Source: Myxococcales bacterium
GTDB lineage: Bacteria; Myxococcota_A; Bradymonadia; Bradymonadales; Bradymonadaceae
DNA: 12,792 nucleotides
Assembly: GCA_007120915.1 (NCBI GenBank)
Contig: SKMT01000138.1
Location: 1 to 12,792, forward strand
Direction of reading: 5' to 3'
Part shown: piece by piece, positions 6,925-10,809 of the stretch
How positions within the stretch are numbered: the first letter of the stretch is position 1
How the letters are laid out: each line of letters opens with the position of its first letter
Program-made: the position numbers and the translations under genes
Notes under the pieces: model-generated
Seen by the model: the letters and a program-made list of their open reading frames with translations, nothing else
What the model was told of the DNA's origin: nothing
Database searches by the model: none

Positions 6925-7016
6925 CGGCAGTAGGTTTTTGGTGACGATAGCCTCCCGGCTATCGGCAGTAGGTTTTTGGTGACGATAGCCTCCCGGCTAT
7001 CGGCAGTAGGTTTTTG
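6925..7016. repeat. 38-bp palindrome-bearing repeat, two full copies plus a partial third
   Basis: Units 6925-6962 and 6963-7000 are identical; a third copy starts at 7001 and breaks off after 16 bases. Each unit has CGGCAGTAGGTTTTTGGTGA and then a perfect hairpin, GATAGCC-TCCC-GGCTATC (7-pair stem, 4-base loop). The copies abut directly, with no variable spacers. The array ends against the GGAGG ribosome site of the membrane-protein gene, so on that strand it forms the mRNA leader. The compact hairpin and GTAG-containing flank recall REP sequences mobilised by RAYT-type Y1 transposases, but no transposase is present here. Confidence 0.9.
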
Positions 7017-7235
7017 TGCCGGCGACCCCGCCGGGGTTTCGCCACCGCCGTCCGATGGGCCAAAGGCGCCATCGCTGCTCCAGTCGGGCGCTGAACTGCG
7101 CGCCCGAAGATGCTCGGGAGCCACGGTCGCATCGTCAACGAACATCCGACCACGAATATCGATATCCACATCACAGTTTACTGCACCGGGTAAAGGCTTC
7201 CCTGCGCGGAGGTGATTCTACCTCCAGAGGTCACT
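7017..7235. other. Non-coding stretch, possibly the rest of a dispersed element
   Basis: This lies between the 38-bp repeats and the 8-bp array upstream of prmC. On the minus strand it is open from 7169 into the repeats, and its translation (including FVDDATVAPEHLRARSSAPD) is fluent but has no ribosome site at 7169 and no recognisable domain. I read it as part of an intergenic repetitive element and not as coding, with modest confidence. From 7170 to 7235 I see nothing specific. Confidence 0.35.
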
Positions 7236-7267
7236 CCAACTCTCCAACTTTCCGACTTTCCAACTCT
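7236..7267. repeat. Degenerate 8-bp tandem array
   Basis: Four consecutive octamers occur: CCAACTCT, CCAACTTT, CCGACTTT and CCAACTCT, starting at 7236, 7244, 7252 and 7260. The array lies 60 bases before the prmC start and is confined to the spacer. Such pyrimidine-rich short arrays may be slippage products. It could also influence the prmC leader, but no clear ribosome site or promoter is visible between 7268 and 7326. Confidence 0.75.
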
Positions 7268-7326
7268 CCACCGTTTACGCTACCACGCTTCAACGTCATC
7301 ACGTTCCTACGCCACCCACGCCCACC

Positions 7327-8211
7327 ATGACCGACAACACCGAAGACAGCGAATCCTGGACGGTCCTCAAGATCCTGCGCTGGACCACCGGCTATTTCGA
7401 AAAACAGGGCATCGACTCCCCGCGGGTGGACGCCGAAGTGCTCCTGGCCGATCTTTTGGAGATGGAGCGCATCGAGCTGTACGCCAACTTCAACCGGCCC
7501 ATGGTCGACGACGAACTCGCCGCCTACCGCAAGCGTATCAAGCGCCGCGCCGCCGGCGAACCCTGCGCCTACATCGTGGGCTACCGCGAGTTCTGGAGCA
7601 TCACGTTGCAGGTCGACCAGCGAGTGCTGATCCCGCGCCCGGACACCGAAACCCTGGTGCGCGAGGCCCTCGACATCATCGAGGAGCACGCCCCGCAGGC
7701 CGTCGTCGACGTCGGCACCGGCTCCGGAGCCGTCGCCATCGCCCTGGGAAGTGAACACCCCGATCTCCAGATCGCCGCCACCGACGCCGACGAAGAAGCC
7801 CTCGATGTGGCCCGCCAAAACGTCGAGACCCATGGGCTGGACGAGACGATCTCGCTGGCGCACGGCGATCTTCTCGACGCAGTGGACGACGACCAAAAAC
7901 CGGTCGACCTCATCGTCTCCAACCCACCCTACGTCGCCGAAACCGAGCGCGACGACCTCCAGCCCGATGTGCGCGACTTCGAACCCACCGACGCGCTCTT
8001 CGCCGGCGAAGACGGCCTCGACGTCATCCGCCGGCTCGTCCCCGCCGCCTTCGACACCCTCGCCCCCGGCGGCTGGCTGCTGTTCGAGATCGGCTACCGC
8101 CAGGGCGACGCCGCCCGCGACATTCTCACAGACGCCGGCTTCCAGCACGTCGAAGTCATCCCCGACTACGGCGACCGCGACCGCGTCGCCAAGGGCCGCC
8201 GTCCCCTCTGA
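7327..8211 (+). CDS. prmC: Peptide chain release factor N5-glutamine methyltransferase
   Basis: PrmC methylates the Gln of the GGQ motif in release factors RF1 and RF2 using S-adenosylmethionine, improving translation termination. The 294-residue length is typical. Residues about 10-75 form the N-terminal release-factor-binding helical domain. Next come GEPCAYIVGYREFW (77-90) and VLIPRPDTETLVREAL (100-115). The SAM-binding motif I is VVDVGTGSGAVAIAL (126-140), with acidic motif II ATDADEEAL (151-159). The substrate-binding catalytic NPPY is at 199-202, and ALFAGEDGLDVIR follows at 223-235. No prfA gene precedes it, unlike the common prfA-prmC pairing; the gene before it is on the opposite strand, so prmC appears to have its own transcript. 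The ATG lacks an obvious Shine-Dalgarno sequence, but no better start is seen. Confidence 0.95.
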   Translation: MTDNTEDSESWTVLKILRWTTGYFEKQGIDSPRVDAEVLLADLLEMERIELYANFNRPMVDDELAAYRKRIKRRAAGEPCAYIVGYREFWSITLQVDQRVLIPRPDTETLVREALDIIEEHAPQAVVDVGTGSGAVAIALGSEHPDLQIAATDADEEALDVARQNVETHGLDETISLAHGDLLDAVDDDQKPVDLIVSNPPYVAETERDDLQPDVRDFEPTDALFAGEDGLDVIRRLVPAAFDTLAPGGWLLFEIGYRQGDAARDILTDAGFQHVEVIPDYGDRDRVAKGRRPL

Positions 8212-8214
8212 TCT

Positions 8215-8357
8215 CATTGTTCGGTGGTTTCATGAACCTCCGATTCCCCGGGACATGCCCCGGGGCGGAGACTGTACGGCCTCGCTGCGCTCCACCGTAT
8301 CGGCAGCCGGGGCTCACGCCGCCGGACTGCCTGGTGCTCCAATGTCGCATCTAGCCT
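8215..8357. repeat. Candidate non-coding element with two hairpins after prmC
   Basis: The first part of the 336-base gap between prmC and the next gene holds a near-palindrome around TTCATGAA (about 8226-8240). It also has a hairpin CCCCGGG-ACATGC-CCCGGGG (8246-8265) and a second one, GGCAGCCGG (8302-8310) against CCGG-A-CTGCC (8322-8331). No long ORF with gene-like features lies here. The first hairpin could serve as the prmC terminator, although no T-run follows. The density of structure suggests a dispersed intergenic element; copies elsewhere in the genome cannot be seen from this window. Confidence 0.4.
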
Positions 8358-8379
8358 CCCCCCTCCAGCAACCACCGCT

Positions 8380-8407
8380 AACCAATAACCAACAACCAAT
8401 AACCACC
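8380..8407. repeat. Degenerate 7-bp tandem array
   Basis: Four heptamers occur in a row: AACCAAT, AACCAAC, AACCAAT and AACCACC, beginning at 8380, 8387, 8394 and 8401. They lie in the spacer upstream of the methyltransferase fusion gene. Along with the 8-bp array at 7236 and the 21-bp array at 4990, this is the third unrelated short array confined to a spacer in this window. Confidence 0.75.
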
Positions 8408-8463
8408 AACGGACAGATCGACGCGCTGCGTCACGCCCCTTGCCTTCTGACGTCTCGCGGCTA

Positions 8464-8492
8464 TTGTTTACCGGCGAAAATGAACATATGGA
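8464..8492 (+). promoter_or_regulatory. Possible sigma70-like promoter for the methyltransferase fusion gene
   Basis: TTGTTT (8464-8469) and TATGGA (8487-8492) are separated by 17 bases and lie about 55 bases before the start codon, in a locally AT-richer patch. Each box matches the consensus at only about half its positions, so this is a weak candidate based on spacing and placement. Confidence 0.25.
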
Positions 8493-8547
8493 GCTTTTGC
8501 CGGTGGCCGTCGTTCCGGCACTGATTCGTTGACTCTGGCTGATACGG

Positions 8548-9855
8548 ATGGATTCGATGCCCAAAAGCAAGAAAAAAGTACTCGAAGATCTGGAACGTGT
8601 CCGTTACGTCGGCTCCGCGGTCGCGAAGTCGATGTATGAAGACCATGGTGTACGCACCATCGCTGACATCGTCGAGCTGGGTGATGATGGCAACCTCACC
8701 GAGTTGAGGGGGGTGGGCCAAAAGAAGGCCAAGACCATCCTCACCTCTGCAAATCACATCCTCGACATGGAGCAGAAGCAACAAGAACAAGAGCAACAAG
8801 AGCAAGAGCAACAAGAGCAAGAGCAACAAGAGCAAGAGCAACAAGAGCAAGAGCAACAAGAAGAAGAACAGCAGCAGGCCGCCGAGCAACGCGCTCGTCG
8901 GGCCAATGGCCGCGCCCCGGGCGCTGCTGCTGCCGCCGCCGGCACCACCGCCACCCGTGCCGGCACCGCCGGCGCTACCACCGAAGCTCGCACCACCACC
9001 TCTCCCGAACCCACACCCGACGAACGCTCCCTGCGCGAGCGCTTCATCGACACCCTGCGCTGTCCCGCCTGCGGCCACGACCGCTTCGACGTCGGCGCCA
9101 CCACCATGACCTGCCAGGCCTGCCAGCGGCAGTTCAACCTCCAAAACGGCATCGCCGATCTCGCTCCCCCCGCCCCGCCGGACCGCTCCATCACCCAGAA
9201 GCTGATGGAAAGCCGCACCTACACCCGGTTCTACGAGGAGTTCATGCGTCCCCGGCTGACCAAAGTCGTCAGCAACCGCTCCATGCGCGAAGAGTACCGC
9301 CTCGCCGCCGAATTCCTCGACTTCGAGGAGGACATCCGTCTGCTCGATGTGGGCTGCGGTACCGCCAATTTCACCCGCTACCTCGCCCAGCGACTCGGCC
9401 TCGCCGAAACCCCGGCCGATGAACCGGGGCTTCCCCTGGTGGTGGGCATGGATCTCTCCTGGCCGATGCTGGAGAACGCCCGGCGCAACATCCAGCAGGA
9501 GAACCTGCAGGACAAAATCTTCTTGCTTCGCGGCGACGGCACCCGCATCCCCGTGCGTCGCGGCGCATACAACCGGCTTCACTGCGCCGGCACCCTCCAT
9601 CTGATGAGCGACATCGACGAGGCGCTGCGAAACTTCGCCCGCGTGCTCGAGGCCAACGGCATCTGCGTGATCGGAACCTTCGTGCTCGGCAAGGGCCTGA
9701 TCCGGCGCACCCTCAAGCGGATCGCCGAATTTCCCACCGATTTCCACTGGTTCTCACGCGACGAACTGTTCCGCCGCATCGAACGCGCCGGCTTCGAGGT
9801 CATCGACTCCTCCATCGCCGGCGACGCCATCACCGTCAAAGCCCGCCGCATCTAA
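8548..9855 (+). CDS. HhH / Gln-Glu repeat / zinc ribbon / SAM methyltransferase fusion protein
   Basis: This 435-residue protein has four parts. Residues about 11-73 look like paired helix-hairpin-helix motifs (VRYVGSAVAKSMYEDHGV, then LRGVGQKKAKTIL 53-65), as in Rad51/XPF-type non-specific DNA- or RNA-binding domains. Residues 75-110 are EQEQQ pentapeptides, followed by an Ala/Thr/Arg-rich linker to about 160. A Trm112-like zinc ribbon follows (LRCPACG 170-176; TCQAC 188-192; GIADLAP), with Cys172, 175, 189 and 192. The rest is a class I methyltransferase (LDVGCGTANF 266-275; acidic Asp302 in VVGMDLSWPMLENAR; GDGTRIPVRRGAYN 329-342). The zinc-ribbon/methyltransferase half resembles RlmA- or UbiE-like proteins, so a nucleic-acid or small-molecule substrate is possible. 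Met4 (8557) is an alternative start. The substrate is unknown. Confidence 0.85.
   Translation: MDSMPKSKKKVLEDLERVRYVGSAVAKSMYEDHGVRTIADIVELGDDGNLTELRGVGQKKAKTILTSANHILDMEQKQQEQEQQEQEQQEQEQQEQEQQEQEQQEEEQQQAAEQRARRANGRAPGAAAAAAGTTATRAGTAGATTEARTTTSPEPTPDERSLRERFIDTLRCPACGHDRFDVGATTMTCQACQRQFNLQNGIADLAPPAPPDRSITQKLMESRTYTRFYEEFMRPRLTKVVSNRSMREEYRLAAEFLDFEEDIRLLDVGCGTANFTRYLAQRLGLAETPADEPGLPLVVGMDLSWPMLENARRNIQQENLQDKIFLLRGDGTRIPVRRGAYNRLHCAGTLHLMSDIDEALRNFARVLEANGICVIGTFVLGKGLIRRTLKRIAEFPTDFHWFSRDELFRRIERAGFEVIDSSIAGDAITVKARRI
8770..8859 (+). repeat. 15-bp in-frame tandem repeat encoding EQEQQ units
   Basis: Six consecutive 15-bp units start at 8770. The first encodes EQKQQ and the next five encode EQEQQ, the last four of them (8800-8859) with identical codons GAG-CAA-GAG-CAA-CAA. 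A fading tail EEEQQQ follows to about 8877. The near-perfect DNA repetition suggests recent slippage expansion, and because the unit is a multiple of three, copy number can change without a frameshift. The encoded stretch should be a charged helix or coiled-coil-like spacer. Confidence 0.95.
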
Positions 9856-9861
9856 CCACAA

Positions 9862-9895
9862 CCACCTCTCCCGCCCCCATCGGCGGGGGAGGTGG
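9862..9895. terminator. Long GC-rich hairpin between convergent genes
   Basis: CCACCTC-T-CCCGCC (9862-9875) pairs with GGCGGG-G-GAGGTGG (9882-9895): fourteen positions with one T/G wobble, around a 6-base loop. A small CCGC-GAA-GCGG hairpin follows (9896-9906). It begins 6 bases after the methyltransferase stop and 28 bases before the end of the convergent regulator gene. No T-run is present. It may be a bidirectional terminator, or a dispersed palindromic element, since similar CTCCC/GGGAG-type elements are common in spacers of GC-rich genomes. Confidence 0.6.
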
Positions 9896-9923
9896 CCGCG
9901 AAGCGGTCGGAGGGGGCCTGCAG

Positions 9924-10466
9924 TTAGCCTAGCATCCCACTCACAACCTCCACTGCCTCCTCCACCCCACCCACCACTTCTACACCACCAGCCTCCCGAA
10001 ACGCCTCCTCGCCCCCCTCAGCACCGACCACCACCATCTGCACGTGACTCAGGTCGCTGAACTCCTCGACGCGCCGACACAACGCCGCCACGTCCAGCTC
10101 GTCGACCCGACGGGCCACCACCGCCACATCGGGCTTCCACTGCCCGATCTTCAGCAGCGCCCCCACCCCGTCATCGGCGGCATCGAACTCCACATCCCCG
10201 CCCAGCGATTCCGCAAATTCCTCAGCGAACTCCCCGTCGGGATGGACCACCAGAACCCGGGGCGTCTGCCGATGGGCAAACGGGTTCGGCATCTCGTGGC
10301 GCTGAAGAAAGTCCACCAGGACATCCCGGGGTATCCGGTAGTGACCTCCCGGGGTCTTGAATGCATCCAGCTCCCCGTCGGCAATCCAGTTTTTGATGGA
10401 ACTGATGTTGGCGTGGCAGATGTCGGCGGCTTCGAAGGTGGTGAAGACTTCCTTGTCTAGATCCAT
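9924..10466 (-). CDS. HTH (MerR/excisionase-type) regulator with degenerate receiver domain
   Basis: The 180-residue protein has two domains. Residues about 6-56 form a MerR/excisionase-type DNA-binding helix-turn-helix with the wing motif TPGGHYRIPRDVLVDFL (38-54). Residues about 69-180 follow the receiver layout (RVLVVHPDGEFAEEFAESL at 70-88; KPDVAVVARRVDELD at 111-125; HVQMVVVGAE at 141-150). The usual phospho-acceptor Asp, expected after the third strand, is replaced by Ala/Arg (VVARR), and the acidic pair is reduced to HPD. It is therefore likely a pseudo-receiver that does not accept phosphate by the standard route. GGAG lies 9 bases upstream of the ATG. It is transcribed away from the Cys-rich lipoprotein gene across a 343-base spacer and could control it, but no operator is proven. 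The HTH call is firm; the receiver call is good. Confidence 0.85.
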   Translation of the reverse strand: MDLDKEVFTTFEAADICHANISSIKNWIADGELDAFKTPGGHYRIPRDVLVDFLQRHEMPNPFAHRQTPRVLVVHPDGEFAEEFAESLGGDVEFDAADDGVGALLKIGQWKPDVAVVARRVDELDVAALCRRVEEFSDLSHVQMVVVGAEGGEEAFREAGGVEVVGGVEEAVEVVSGMLG

Positions 10467-10809
10467 GGCTGTCGTCTCCAGTGAGGGGGTCGGTGGAGCA
10501 CGGAACGCGTATCACTGCCGACGACGTCAACTTCGCCAATTACAGGTGTGAATTCTCAATGTAACCACTATTGCCCGGATCTGCCACCGGCACCGGGTCC
10601 GAACGGCCCAGGATCCCCCCACCGGCGAGCAGAGCCGACGTTGTGAACCCCGCACACCTGGCCGTTACCGTAACTCAACGTTCACGGGCAACAGGCTCCC
10701 CACTGGTTCTTCGAGGGCATCCTCCGGAACTGTGGCTGTGGAGCGTGACGCATATCCATGGCTCTGATAGAAAGGCTCCACCCCCTGGCCCTGACATCAG
10801 GAGTATTTG
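10467..10809. promoter_or_regulatory. Divergent spacer between the HTH regulator and the Cys-rich lipoprotein
   Basis: This 343-base spacer must hold promoters for both flanking genes. Visible elements are an inverted repeat GTTAC-C-GTAAC (10664-10674) and a palindrome CCTGA-CA-TCAGG (10790-10801). The palindrome overlaps the GGAG ribosome site (10800-10803) of the lipoprotein gene, 6 bases before its ATG. I could not find a convincing -35/-10 pair in either direction, nor any gene in the gap. Confidence 0.4.

Noticed and set aside
6925..7016. CRISPR array
   Set aside because: The 38-bp units abut head to tail without variable spacers, and no cas gene is nearby.
6915..7169. N-terminal extension of the membrane protein to an ATG at 7169
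   Set aside because: The extension is translated palindromic repeat DNA; the two 38-bp copies are read in different frames, and GGAGG with correct spacing supports the ATG at 6914.
7751..8524. Plus-strand frame overlapping prmC and running into the spacer
   Set aside because: It is an out-of-frame shadow of prmC that happens to stay open through the non-coding element; it has no start signal and no domain.
8461..9747. Minus-strand frame with a long poly-Leu run
   Set aside because: The Leu run is the antisense reading of the EQEQQ repeat; the plus-strand frame has domain motifs and the minus-strand one has none.
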